From NCBI RefSeq assembly GCF_023278565.1, contig NC_064679.1, positions 3,782,001 through 3,846,000 on the forward strand: DNA of 64,000 nt, in the 5' to 3' direction. This stretch comes from Colletotrichum lupini. Taxonomy: Eukaryota; Ascomycota; Sordariomycetes; Glomerellales; Glomerellaceae. The translations under genes were made by a program, and so were the position numbers. Positions 34,455 to 48,314 of this stretch are shown piece after piece (within the stretch, counting starts at the first letter, position 1; every line of letters begins with the position of its first letter). Below the pieces are notes generated by a model, which ran no database searches, was not told the DNA's origin, and saw only the letters and a program-made list of their open reading frames with translations.

Positions 34455-37426
34455 AGAGTGTCGTTGGCGATCAATAGGACGACACCCCTGGTTAATTACC
34501 TCTAAGATGTTAACTGTAAATGCTGGTACGGGAGTTGCGGCCCCCCTCGCTTGTCTGAGTTGTTGTGACATGTAATGTAACGAGAGCCTCTTGCCCGTCC
34601 TTGTCGAGTGTTTATGCCGGCATGGTACCGACCCAACAGGTGAAGCCGTGTATTGCAAAAGAAGACGCTTACACGATGTTGAAAATAACATCACAGCAAC
34701 CCCGTTTTGAGACTTCACGCTGAGTAATGCCGGGGACAATAATCTTTCGGCCCCAGGATGCATGAAGAACGCGTGGTCAGCGGGGGAAGGTGACTTTGAT
34801 AACTGATAGGCGGATAGAAGATGGAAATAGTAAGCATGTGTGGGTTAAGATTGGTTTAAAAGTGTCGATCTGCCGCAAACCGCCCGTCGGGAGCCGAATC
34901 CTAGGCGCTAGTGACACATGAGCCTTTGAAGTCGATGGCGCTAGGTATACGCGCGGCTAAATCGTTTCTAACGGGCAGCAGCAGCAGAAAAAAAGAAACA
35001 TAGTTCCGGAGAAGCAAAGTGCAGAATAGACACGTGTCGATGGGTGGGCAGATGGAGTTTAGAAATATTGGAGATTTCTTGTTAGCGCGATGCTTCCACA
35101 CTGCAGCCAGAGATCGTTCGTCTCGTCTCGTCTCGCCGAATAGCGCCGGCGATGAAGTATGCTGTTGAGTGTCGGCTCTGGAGTCTACTTGCGTAAGGTT
35201 ACACTCAAAGGCTTGGTGAACAGGGCATGGCCTGGTAAAGGATGGTTACTTTTGGGTGAAAAGATGGGACGGGTTGGATCGGATGATGGTCGTTGTGGCA
35301 TCTATGACGTGGGTTTGGGGAAATTCGGAGCGCCAAGCAGGAATTCATGGAATAAATCATGAGGAGTCGCTGCCGGCATGGAAGCAGGGGGGTTGAGGGG
35401 GATTGAGTTGGTACTGCGATGATCCTGACTTGAGTGCATCTACACGCATTTAGATATTAATGGATTGAGGATGCGATTTTATGGTAGATTGGAAGACTAT
35501 GAATACGGAGTTTGAGCCCTCTTATCAATAACCGACCCTCACATCGTGAGCGCTGATAGGTATATACTGAGCAAAGATGAGAGTATTCTCAACAAGCACC
35601 GTCCGTTGTAGTCGATGGCAGAGCGGTACGATTCCAGCCTTGATGTTGGAAGCGTATGTTGGCTCACGGTCCTACATAATGTCATGGATAGCTTGTTTTT
35701 TTTTTTTTCCTTGTCTTTGCATTTCATTCCATAGTAAATTAATTCTGGTGACGGTTGATGTTGTCAGGTGACCTGTATTTCTTTCAAATGTACCCGAATA
35801 CACGTCGGAATAGTGTCATTATTTTGAAGGCTATGAGTTCGAATGAGTTTTGTCTTACATCCCTTTTCATTTCAATTTTAGTCGTTCAGACTCGCACAAA
35901 TCGATGCAGATTCATATCGCTCATGAAGCTGCCGCCAAGCAGTGGAATGAACGATAACGAGACAAGCGATTCCGATTGCGATCGGGGACTTGGCCCCCAA
36001 AGGACGGGACGGGCAGCTGCGGTAAGGTATGCAAAGTCACTCGTTGGTCACTCGAGAAATGCAAGCAGCAAGGGTCTGTTTCTATGTTTGGAAACTGAGC
36101 AAAAAAGACAATCTCGAATTTGACATTGTGGCTGAGCAAAGCGGGCTGCGCAGGGAAAGGCGAGATACCCGAGTGGATGACCTTTGATTGAGTTTTGGGA
36201 CTTTGTGGTGTGAATGTCATTCATTGCCAACCAACACCCGGGCCGCAAGTGATTGGTTAGGCTTGGAGAGTGAGTTTCTCATGGGAATTTACAGGATCAT
36301 TCTCATCTTTTCATAGTGAGACGAGAGGGGGATGGAGTGACTGATATCACGATGGTGGTCAGTGCAGTTTACATGGAATCTCATAAGAAGAAGCATGAAA
36401 AATGAAATGACCGTATTGAGTACGGATGATGGGGCACAATGGAATGCAATGGATGAAAACAGGTGCCTTCGATTGTGAGATTGAGAGGGGCCTCTGGGGT
36501 CAACGGTCGGACAGTGGCGTAGGCTCCAGCGATCCATCCAATGCCTTACTGGAATTCCTTCATGGATTTCTTCTCCCTTACAGGGGCAGGACATGGGGGC
36601 GGGGTGTTCTGCACCAGCAAGCAGCCACCAAAGGCCCTTACGCAGTAACGTACCTGATGAGGTGGTGGATTTGGAGGGATTGACTGCAGCGCAACGCTGC
36701 CGCCTTGTCTGTGTCGCGACATCACGTCTTCTAATGCCAATCTGAACCTTGAATTACTGAGATGGTGAGAATCATTGGCTGCTTCGTCTCGGCCAGATGC
36801 ATCGTCCCGTTTTGTTGCTCTCCGTGCATGTTGCCGCGTCGCATCTAAATAAGGTGCCTTGGGAAGGAGCCAGGAAACATCCAGCGCGCCTTCCAAGTTT
36901 CTATCGAGTTGTTGTAGAACGGGACGGGTAGCAAGCGAGGCCATGTGAGGCAGGACCGACCGACTCTTTGGGCCTTCCTTCCCGTAATTCGGTAAAAAAG
37001 ACAGGAAAAAAAAACGGCAGGAGGCAGGAAAGCGCGATGGTGAAGCTCCTGCTCTTTCTGCTTCTGCTTCAAGAAAAATAATATCTTCTCAATGGAAGCC
37101 TTCAACCTCACCACATCAGACTTCTTCGTCAACCTCACACCTGATATTATTTTTCCGCCCACCTCATCCAGATTTTTTCGCTTGGCGTTCTCGTCAAGCG
37201 ATTCTTCCTACCTTACCACATCGACCGACCTATCCATCTCGCATTCCGGAGCATCGATACCCAATTAACGAGCCTCCATCGCCAACAGTGTTTCGACATT
37301 CGTCCACCCGTCCCGGTATGCGCCACTCGATCCCGCGGGTTCCTCCCAACTCTGTTCTAGCTTGATTCGGCCGAACTCTCATTACCTTACCAAACGAAAA
37401 CCCCTGCTGTCATTCGAGAACAAAAT
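34455..37426. other. Gene-poor region right of the transposon block
   Basis: About 3 kb of normal base composition with no gene I can support. Small frames on both strands lack motifs. A short run of CGTCT/GTCTC repeats lies near 35,118-35,136 and a T-run near 35,696-35,708. Confidence 0.4.
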
Positions 37427-37682
37427 ATGTGGTATCCGTACTCAAAGGGTATGACACCCTTCGAAAGGTGCAAAGCCCGATGGGCGATGTACGCGCGGCT
37501 TGGCCAGGGACATGCGCCGGGTGCCGTGCGAGGCCCACACTACAACGGCCGCGGCACTAGAAGCGCTAGTCGCGGTGGAACAGCCGCTGTGTCTGGACCA
37601 CATTCCATCTCCGAGGGTCAGGTACAGCTTTCACAAGGAGGAGGACATGAGCAAGTTGGTTTTCATCTGGGAAAAGCCCTTG
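37427..37682 (+). other. Possible leader exon or short upstream gene before SKT5
   Basis: An open frame from ATG 37427 (MWYPYSKGMTPFERCKARWA...) runs to a consensus donor G|GTAAGT at 37682/37683. I do not recognise the peptide. It could be a 5' leader exon of the SKT5 transcript, whose 5' region shows a clear acceptor at 39137, or a separate short gene. Weak evidence. Confidence 0.2.
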
Positions 37683-38965
37683 GTAAGTTTCACCTCCCTC
37701 CTTTGCCCTCTTCCATCTCCCTTTCGTGGAGACCGCCTCATTTATCAAGCCGGGAGCCCGAATGACCCCCGAACCGGAAATCTGCTGCTGCTGCTCCTCT
37801 ACGGAGCACCTACTCTTCTCTGCCTACCAACACCACGGTTCCATGCGTCTGCCATAGCCAAGCGAAATACGTACAGTCCAGCGCGCAAGGACTTGACATC
37901 TTTGCGCTTCCTGGGTGTCATGTGCACATGTCAGAATTCCAAAGAATTCCATATCACTCCTCTGCATTCAACCACACTTGCTCTCTGTCTTCGGATGGCC
38001 ACGGGCTGCCACTGCCACGCCGTCTGTTCATGCTGGTCAGATGACATATCCTAGTCACTGACGGAATGGACGGCCGTCAAAACGACGAGAGAGGTCTCCA
38101 ACGCTTATTGAACGTCTTACATGCCTCATCCTGGAGCGGCCCCCCTCGATTACCTTTCGGTACCTGATCCTCGAGACCAGCCCACCCCCCTGCTCCGCCC
38201 ACTGTCAACCCGGAAAGTACAGACGAAGTACAGTACCTGTCGATTCTCGAAGCCGCAGCAAGGAGCTGCACAGCGACATACCGACATCAGCATGGCCATG
38301 ACCAAGAGCACAAAAAAAGACAAAGGCTTGTTGCTCTTCAGCTCATCCGTTCCCTCTGCTGCCACAGCGAGCTAGCGCCCGTGCTGCGGCTTGGGCGGTG
38401 GAGTACCATGGGCACACTCGACGACTTGCGACGAGACCAATGACCCCTCCTCCTCCTCCTCCTGGTATAACTTCCCTGGTCAGTCCCGCTTTCTGGGCGA
38501 TGGGACAAACAGAAGGGAGTTCCCCCCTCACTCCTGGCCCGAGAGAGAAATGCAACATTGGCACCTGGCACGCCTATCCGAAGCTGCTCCCATGTTTCAC
38601 TAGCCGGCTCGCGCACACAAGAGAAAAGGGGACACTCAGCTCTTTCTGCACGCTAAAAAGAAAGGGCCCGCCGTCGAGAATCCCAGATGCTTTGAGCTTC
38701 GACCTGGACTCTCCACCCCGCTTCCGGACATCCTCGCCCTGCGGTTCGAGACAGAGAGCAAGTGAAGGCAGACACAGTTCATAAGAGGACCCAAGGACTT
38801 GGATATTCTCTCAAGCCCATTCCGACATCAGCTCAGCTTTTATTGATCGTTTTTGATTACCTACTTTTTTCTTCGCCAAATCCCACCCCACTCAGGATTA
38901 CTTTCCCCTCCCGCACCCTTGCCGGGCGTACTTGAGAAGCAGATCAGCCCGACGAAAAGCAACAG

Positions 38966-38966
<1 letters not shown>

Positions 38967-38996
<30 letters not shown>
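38967..38996 (+). repeat. (CAG)10 microsatellite
   Basis: Ten uninterrupted CAG units about 170 bp upstream of the SKT5 start codon, in the likely 5' leader or its intron. Confidence 0.9.
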
Positions 38997-38997
<1 letters not shown>

Positions 38998-39169
38998 TCC
39001 TTTTTCCGGGGGCTCCAGAAGGCGACCGGCCCAACTGTCAGCAAAGAGACCACCACGCAGAAAAAAGCTGGCGGTGGCTCCAACCTAAACGTCATTCGAC
39101 TCAACCCCCGCTGACTGATATCCTCCTATTTATGCAGGTGCACCTCAGCCCAAAAACACAACCGACGAG

Positions 39170-42074
39170 ATGCCACAATTCGGCGCAACCTTCGTTCCTG
39201 GAGGGTTCGATGACTACTACATGCCCGAGGTCATTGCACCTGCTCCTCAACGGTACGCGTATTCCCTCATTTTAATCTTGGCGGATCGACCATGGGTCCC
39301 TCCTTTCCCGCTGGCTGGAACTGGAGATGGGGCCGTTTTTGGCGCCGCTCCTTGTCTTTGTTCCGTCCCTTTTCCTAACCCGATAGCCTTATGCTGACCG
39401 CACCTCTCCTCCAGTGTAACGCCTCAGGTCCCCCAGAACATGCAAAACGACCTTCAGCGCATGGAACTTGAAGCCCGCGAAGTCTCCCCGAACCGAGCAG
39501 CCGTCTCCAGCAACAACGTTACCAACCGACACGGTCGTGAGCCGTCCCTGTCCTCTGTCCTCAAGCCAACCGATTCTGGTGCGCCCTCGCTGCCGCCGAA
39601 AGGAGGATCCGACGCCCAAGCCGGCGCACCCCCGACCGACTCCTACAGACCCTTCCACGAGAACAGCGCGAGCGACAACCCTCATAAGATGCGGCCCAGC
39701 GCGGCGCCCTCGTTCTCTCCTTTCCCAAAGCTCACAGGGGACAACGTCCCCCCGACGGACGAGGAAAAGGAAACGATTTTGTGGAACGCCCGCGAGCATG
39801 TCCTGCACTCGAATAATGTTTCTATGCAGCTGTCATGGGCTCGCGACACCTTAGCTTGGGCTGAGATTGTTATGGATGCCAGAAGCCGAGACCCAGAGAG
39901 TGGCCGCCAGACACCAAACGTCGAGCACGAGCTGCGCGTCGACGCAATCAACATTGTCAACTATTTGGTGGGCCAGGAACATCCCGAGGCACTCTTTATG
40001 AAAGCAAAGTGGCTCGAGTTTGGAAAGTTTGGCTGCAGACCTGACAAGAGAGATGCGTACACAAAGTACCAGCGCGCGGCAGAGCTTGGCTACGCGCGTG
40101 CGGAGTATCGTCTGGGCATGCTGTTTGAGAACTCGAACGACTACAGCAAAGCCGTCGAGCACTACTACCTCGGTCTGCGACTCAAAGACTCGGCCGCTAT
40201 GTACCGCTTGGGCATGATGAGTCTGCTCGGCCAGCACAACCACCAGAAAGACTACCAGCGAGGTCTAGACCTTATTAGGGAGGCCGCTGACCTCTCGGAC
40301 GAGGATGCGCCGCAAGGGTCATATGTCTATGGGATGCTCCTCGCCAGGGACCTTCCTGACATTGATATTCCGGAGGCTCTGCTTCAGACGGACCTGCACC
40401 AGGCCAAGATGTATATCGAGAAAGCCGCGTACCTTGGCTTCGCCAAGGCTCAGTTGAAGATTGGTCAGGCCTACGAGCTTTGCCAGCTCGGATGCGACTT
40501 TAACCCGGCGTACTCGCTGCATTACTACGGACTGGCCGCCCAGCAAGGACAGCCCGAGGCGTCGCTCGGTGTGAGCAGATGGTTCCTGTTCGGATACGAG
40601 GGCATTTTCAATAAGAATGAACAGCTGGCCTTCAAGTACGCTCAAGATGCTGCCAACGCCAAGTTGCCGACTGGAGAATTTGCCATGGGATACTACTACG
40701 AGATTGGCGTTCATGTGCCCAAGGATCTCCGCCAAGCCAGATTCTGGTATGAAGCGGCCGCTGACCATGGCAACAAGGACGCCAGAGGCCGAATCGATGC
40801 CTTGGATCACGAGAAGAGTCTGACCAAGGCCGACCACGAAACTACGACGCTGACGAGAATCAAGTCGCAGCATGGCTCGCAGCGCGGCAAGAGGCCTGAT
40901 CGCTTCAAGCAGCCGAATACCATGCCGACTGTTTCCGAGAGCACGCCGGTCACCCCGACCGATGCCCACCCCGGCTACCCGTCTACGTCTGCCAAGACAT
41001 CTCCTCACCCGTCGCCCAGAGTGCACCCTAGTTCGGCGCCGCACGACACCGTTGACTACCCTGACCCGTCACGACCCAACAGCATGGGCAACAGGCCAGC
41101 CGCATTCACCGTTAATCTCGACTCCAACCTTGCAATCCGGCCCAAGTCGGCTGCTCCATACCCAGAAGACGATCGCCCTGCTCCGCTCAACCTGAACAGA
41201 CCGAAATCAACGGCACCGTATCCCGAGGATGAAATGCACCACGGCGGCGGCGGCGGTGGCAGGGGCGCTGGACCTCAGCTCTCCCCTCACTACGGTGGTG
41301 GTCGTCCCGTCTCTGGCCCGCACTCCGATCGCCCCGGTAGTGCATTTGGCATTCGTACCGGCCCCGGTGGTCCTCCGGGACCTGCAGGCAACGTCCGCGC
41401 TTCACAGTCAATGGGCAACATGATTCCGCCGGCCGGTTCGGACCCGCGCGGTCGTGTGCCTGTCGGAGGACCTGCAGGATATCGCCAGCCGAGCCCTGGT
41501 CCCGCCGCGCGGCCACCCGGCCAACCATACCCAGCGGCAGGTGGCCTTCCTCCTAACCCAGCCGCGAACAGGCCGCCCAAGCAAAGCCCGTACCCTCCGC
41601 AGCAGGGAAGCTATGGCCCGAGCGACTACGGTCAGCCTACGCCGCCGCCTGCGCAAGCTGGTAACTTTGGCCAGCGAACATCATCCATCCCCCCTGATGC
41701 TCAGTATGGATACGGAAGAGGAGCGGCACCTCAGCGGATTGACTCGATGCCGCTTAGCCCTTCAGGCCAACCGCGTCCCGGTCCTGGACCGGCGGGTCAG
41801 CCCCGGCCTTTCCCCAACCGACCAGACCTCGCCGATCAGCCGGGTCGAACGGGCAGTGCGCCGCCCTCATCTCAGCCGCGCCCACAGCAGCAACCCAGCC
41901 CTGCTCCTAGTGCTCAGACTATGCCCCCTCCCAAGAAGCAAGCGACAGGCCAGGGACCTGCCACCTTCGAGGCGATGGGCATTCCTAAGGGGAAGGATGA
42001 GTCTGACTGCGTAAGTGAAGCCGCACTGTTGTTGATGAGTGCACTGCTAACTTTGCCGATAGATCGTGATGTAA
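39170..42074 (+). CDS. SKT5: SKT5/CHS4-type chitin synthase regulator (SEL1 repeats, CaaX tail)
   Basis: Activator and membrane-targeting subunit for a class of chitin synthase (Chs3 in yeast), acting at septa and tips. Exons 39170-39252, 39415-42010 and 42063-42074 encode 896 residues. The first residues are MPQFGATFVPGGFDDYYMPE; a polar linker follows, then at about residues 216-490 a block of SEL1/TPR-like repeats (HPEALFMKAKWLEFGKFGC, AAELGYARAEYRLGMLFEN, AAYLGFAKAQLKIGQAYE, FAMGYYYEIGVHVPKDLRQA). A long Pro/Gly/Ser-rich region (about 510-880) precedes the end GKDESDCIVM, whose CIVM is a CaaX farnesylation box as in yeast Chs4. A probable 5' leader intron ends at TTTATGCAG (39137). It converges with the SDR gene; the stop codons are 239 bp apart. 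Confidence 0.95.
42011..42074 (+). other. SKT5 last intron (42011-42062) and 12-nt terminal exon
   Basis: Donor GTAAGT directly after the TGC of the CaaX cysteine, branch-like CTAAC, acceptor GATAG, then ATC GTG ATG TAA. The terminal exon encodes only I-V-M-stop, completing CIVM. If the intron is kept, the protein instead continues 25 residues (VSEAALLLMSALLTLPIDRD...) to a stop at 42086-42088 and loses the CaaX box. Confidence 0.8.
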
Positions 42075-42313
42075 ATTTCTCTCTCTGATACCAATTTCAC
42101 TTTACGACACGATGCCTTTCAACTTTCCAAGCCTAGCATCGGGGGTTGGCTTCAGCGCGACTTGTAGATATACAACATTCCCTTGGGCTGATGAGACAGC
42201 CAAGCGGCAGTCCGACAGTACCCCAAGGACAATTGAAAGGCTTTTGAGTTCTCCAAGATACGACCCGGTGAAGCTCGTCCATGTGTCCATTCGCCTTTGA
42301 CTTCGTTTCGACA

Positions 42314-43818
42314 TCACTTTGATTCCGCCTCAGCCGCTGCATACTGCTCAGCCAACGGCGCCAGGCAATCTTTCAAACTCGTCCAGCCCTTGCCACTCTG
42401 AAGGCATTCCATCAGCTGAGTGGCTCTTTCGTTGGCAATAGTGCCCTTGTCGGAGGGGAGATCGGGAAGGTCGTCAGGGAAGGTTCGGTCTGGCTGGATT
42501 TGGCGGAAGGCGGCGAGGAGGTCGTTGATGTTGAACTTGCCCGCGTAGGCAATGAGGCGTTCGGATTGGATGTCTGGGAGGAGGAGTGCTGCAATGTGGA
42601 TTCGAGCTATATCGATGACATCGCAGTACCATTCTGGGAGGGGTTAATATGGGATGCGGAGGGTGGGGTTTATGGTTGTTTAAGTATTTTGAGTGAGGCA
42701 GGTCAGAGCCGCAGGAGGGGATCGTGTACTTACGAGCTGGGAACATTGCGACGAACTCGGGCGTGACGTTTCCCTGCCAAAGAGGTCGCATTGCGCCAAC
42801 GGCAGTGGGGAAGCCTTGGTGTTCCGGGAGGAGGACCTTGCCCAGGGCGGCATTGGGCACGACTATCGATTATTCATGTTAGGCCCGGGGAGGTGAAAGA
42901 GGAAGACACCGGAACAGAAAGAGGAGGACAAGGAGATATGAAGAGTAGAAAGATGGGAATTGGATACAGAAAGAAAAGAGAATATATCAATGAACATACT
43001 CGAATTCAAGACGAACTGAGGCTTCTCCTCCTCATACCACTTCCACAACTCCAGCTCGGCCCTGGTCTTTGCGGCGGAGTAGGTGATGTACCCGCCCGCC
43101 ATGCCCTTGGGCCCCTTTCCGGAGAGGGCGATGGCGACGGCCTGGTGGTTGTACGAGGTCGCGTCGACGGTGTAGGGTTCTCCCGGGCGTGGCATGGCGG
43201 CTGCGCCCGAGGAGGAGGTGTAGATGAAGCGTTTCACGCCGGGCTTGTCTGGGGAGTCCGAGGGAGCGGCGAAGCGGGCTGCGGAGCGGAGGATGGAGAG
43301 GGTTGCGTTTACGTTTGAGGTTATTGTTTCCTCGGGGGTTGGGCCGTTGGGGGAGAAGTTCATTATTGCTAGGGTGTGGATTACTGCGTCGGCGCCTGGT
43401 TGGGGTTGTTAGTGTGATCTGTTCAGAGCCATGGTTTGTGAGACGGGATTTGAGGTTGAGTGAGAGCCGAATTCTTTCGCCATACTTGACGTGAAGATCA
43501 AGTTAGAATATCACGCGTGTATGCGTGACTGGGTATGTGTGAATGGGAATAGACGAACGCACCATCGACGACGCTATCAAACGCCCCGTCCTTCTCGACG
43601 TCGGCGACCTCGTGGAGGGTGAATCTTCCGGGCCCGTAGGTCTTTTCAAAGTGGGCGGCTAGCCATGCTGTTTTTGACGGGGAGCGGACGGTGCCGCGGA
43701 CGTGGTGGCCTTGGAGGAGGAGTTGGTTTGCGATGTGGCTTGCGATGTAGCCGTTTGCGCCTGTGAGGACGATTGTGGAGGGGGTTGGCAATGCCGGGTT
43801 GGGGATGTTGAGCGACAT
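42314..43818 (-). CDS. Extended short-chain dehydrogenase/reductase (GRE2 / dihydroflavonol-reductase-like)
   Basis: NAD(P)-dependent carbonyl reductase of the extended SDR class; yeast Gre2 and plant dihydroflavonol reductases are the known relatives. Exons on the minus strand: 43818-43563, 43395-43000, 42862-42734 and 42633-42314, total 366 residues. The Rossmann motif TGANGYIA is at 19-26, the catalytic serine region TSSSG at 145-149, and Tyr191-x3-Lys195 in YSAAK. The C-terminal exon gives WYCDVIDIARIHIAALL and the substrate-binding lobe, ending AAAEAESK. All four junctions use GT...AG and keep the frame. The start MSLNIPNPALP is preferred because it puts the Rossmann motif at the usual place; the frame happens to stay open upstream through the G tract at 44.2 kb. 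Substrate unknown. Confidence 0.93.
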
Positions 43819-45960
<2,142 letters not shown>

Positions 45961-48104
45961 ATGGCTCATTACTCTCGGAAGCGACCTGCTGCCGTCCTCG
46001 ATGAGAGCGAGGATGACTATGAAGCGGGCCAGCGCTCCACTAACGCCTTCAAAAGGCGGGAGCAAGCTCCAGCAAAGGCGCCGACTAGACACATGGTGAC
46101 AACCATCAGACACTCTGAACAGGCAGCCCACCAAGCCATGAGAAAGGAGATCATCCACACCCCTGAACTCAGCGACATGTACAACAACATCATGCACACG
46201 GTCACTACCACTCGGCAGACCGAAGGCCTTCTGTTGAGTGCAAACACGTACCATTCAACCACCAAGTCGGTCTTGAAGAACAAGGGTCAATCAGAGATTG
46301 TTGACCTCATGCGCTATCTCAAAGCCGAAATCTTTATTCGCCTTGACAACTGGCGTGCAAAGCCCTTGGCGGATTGGTTCAACATGGTGCACGACGCTCG
46401 TCTGGAAAAGAAGTTCAGGAACAAATACTGGGCTGCCAATCAGAAGGCCAACATGAGCAGCATTCCTTTCTTGTTCAGAAAGATCAGAAAGCCGCTCATA
46501 AACTCCAACACCCAGCTTGCCGACGTGTATTTCGTGGAAGCCAGAAAAATCATGCGCCGTTCTGTCTGGGTTCCTGGACCTGAACATCCCATCATCCAAA
46601 GTGCCGTTGCCATCATGGTGCGAGCCGATGAGGATCCAAACCTCAAGGAGACTCAACCGCTTATTGTTCAAGTCTGGATAGCCTGGTGTCTTCTTCAAGA
46701 CGACCCTTGCATTGAGACGAGCTACCTCGCCACGATGATTCACGATCGTGCCAACAAGAACCCCGAAATTAGCACATGCTTTGCACACGAGTTTGCCGCC
46801 TTGCGCAGGGCCAAGAGCGCACACTCTGACTATAGTGGTTACAGCAAATGGCTGCATATGCATGGAAGATGCCACATCATTCCCTTTGAGGAGTTGATCG
46901 CGAGAGAGATCGTTGTGACCGTGGCTGGCGGAGTTCAGTATCCTGCCAACAACACCAGGCAGAGCGGTAAGAACACCACAAAGACAAGTTGGACAAAGAC
47001 TCAAATCACTGACAATGAAAAAGGCAATAACTATCAGGGACAGGCGGGTGCCAGAACGTCACTCACCAATCGGGATCGGAGCCCAGAGGAGCTCTTTGAG
47101 CCTCGTTCTCTCTCTCATCCCCGGCGCCGCCCCCGTGAAGAGACTCGACCTACCACGAACAATCAACAGTCGAGCCAGCAAAAGAAGGAGACTGCCTATG
47201 GAACTGAGGCAGGAAGTTCCGGCAGCCTCCATGGATCCACCTCTCGAGCTCAGCCCGGTGGTTTAAAATCTTCTCTGCCAACCTCTTCATCGTCAATCTC
47301 TTCTACTCTGATCTCAGCTAGAATTCCTTCAGCTAGAATCCCTTCCGCTCGAGCTTCTGCAACCCAACTTTCCTCAGCTCGAAACACTTCGGCAGAGAAT
47401 ATCGCAGCTTCCGCTTCCACCGGTGCCGCAGCTCACATCACCACGACTCCCACCACGACTGCCCCAATTCCGGCAACTCCCACCAAGGCAGCTCCTTCAA
47501 CCGCAGACGCAGCTACCATGACCATGGCGGATTTGAATACGACCAAGCCATTGACCCAGGCTGATGTTGAGCGAATCATCCACGGGATGCTGGAGTCCAC
47601 CAAATTGCTGACTGCAGCAAGCCAGCCTAACAACTCGCAGGTTGTCACCGCCGCAGACCTGGAGGCTTCCGAGAAGAAGGTGCTTGCCAGTGTCGGCAAT
47701 TTGATTCACGCTAAACGCGACGAGAGACTTGACGAGATGCTGCCGGCTATCGAGAGCGCCGTTGCGAAGATGCGGAGCCACTTGGAAGCAATAGATGACG
47801 CCATTCGCGAGATTCAGAAGAAAAGTCTTGAAGATGACGTCCGTGTTCAAGCCGTGGAGGTCCGATTGATGCAAGCCAAGATTGACATGGAGATTACCAA
47901 GCGTCAGGTATCGTCTTTCGAGAAGGCTTTGGCAGCTAAAAGAGCCGACAACAAGGAAGCCATCAAGAATCTCAATGGCGATATTCGCGTCGGTCGGTTC
48001 AAGCAGGAGGCCTTGGAAGAGGATCAGCAGAACATTCGAGACGACATGAAGATAATCATGGACGACATCCGAAGCATCAAGGAGAAGCAGGATGCTCACG
48101 AAAA

Positions 48105-48109
48105 GTCTC
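48105..48109. repeat. Target site duplication GTCTC, left
   Basis: GTCTC directly left of copia copy 2, within the lysine-serine codons of the host gene; matched at 54960-54964. Confidence 0.95.
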
Positions 48110-48314
48110 TGTTGGTATCCCTATTACAGGGTAGTTAGTTCGAACCGTAGTTAACGAAGAGATTAATTAAACTATATAAATATCTGCGTAGTAGGTGTAA
48201 AAAGGAGGTTCTAACCGTAGGTTAGGCTGGCTATAATAATCGTAAATAGGGCCCCTAATTAGCCCCTACGTAGTCGGCTATATACTACGGTTAAATTAGA
48301 CTTCTAATTTAATA
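48110..48314 (-). repeat. 3' LTR of copia copy 2
   Basis: 205 bp; its outer end, the first 30 bases, is nearly unmutated relative to the likely consensus. On the element's sense strand a TATATAG box sits in the middle. Confidence 0.95.

Noticed and set aside
34431..34763. 110-codon minus-strand frame spanning the right copia boundary
   Set aside because: Ends inside the LTR, has no motif, and the flank joined across the target duplication does not extend it.
37000..39000. Several overlapping frames of 100-190 codons on both strands
   Set aside because: Frames overlap, lack conserved motifs and mix splice signals; at most one could be a leader exon of SKT5.
48120..48160. GGTTCGAA-like box in the copia LTRs resembling a tRNA internal promoter
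   Set aside because: No cloverleaf can be drawn around it, and it recurs in all four LTRs as part of the element.
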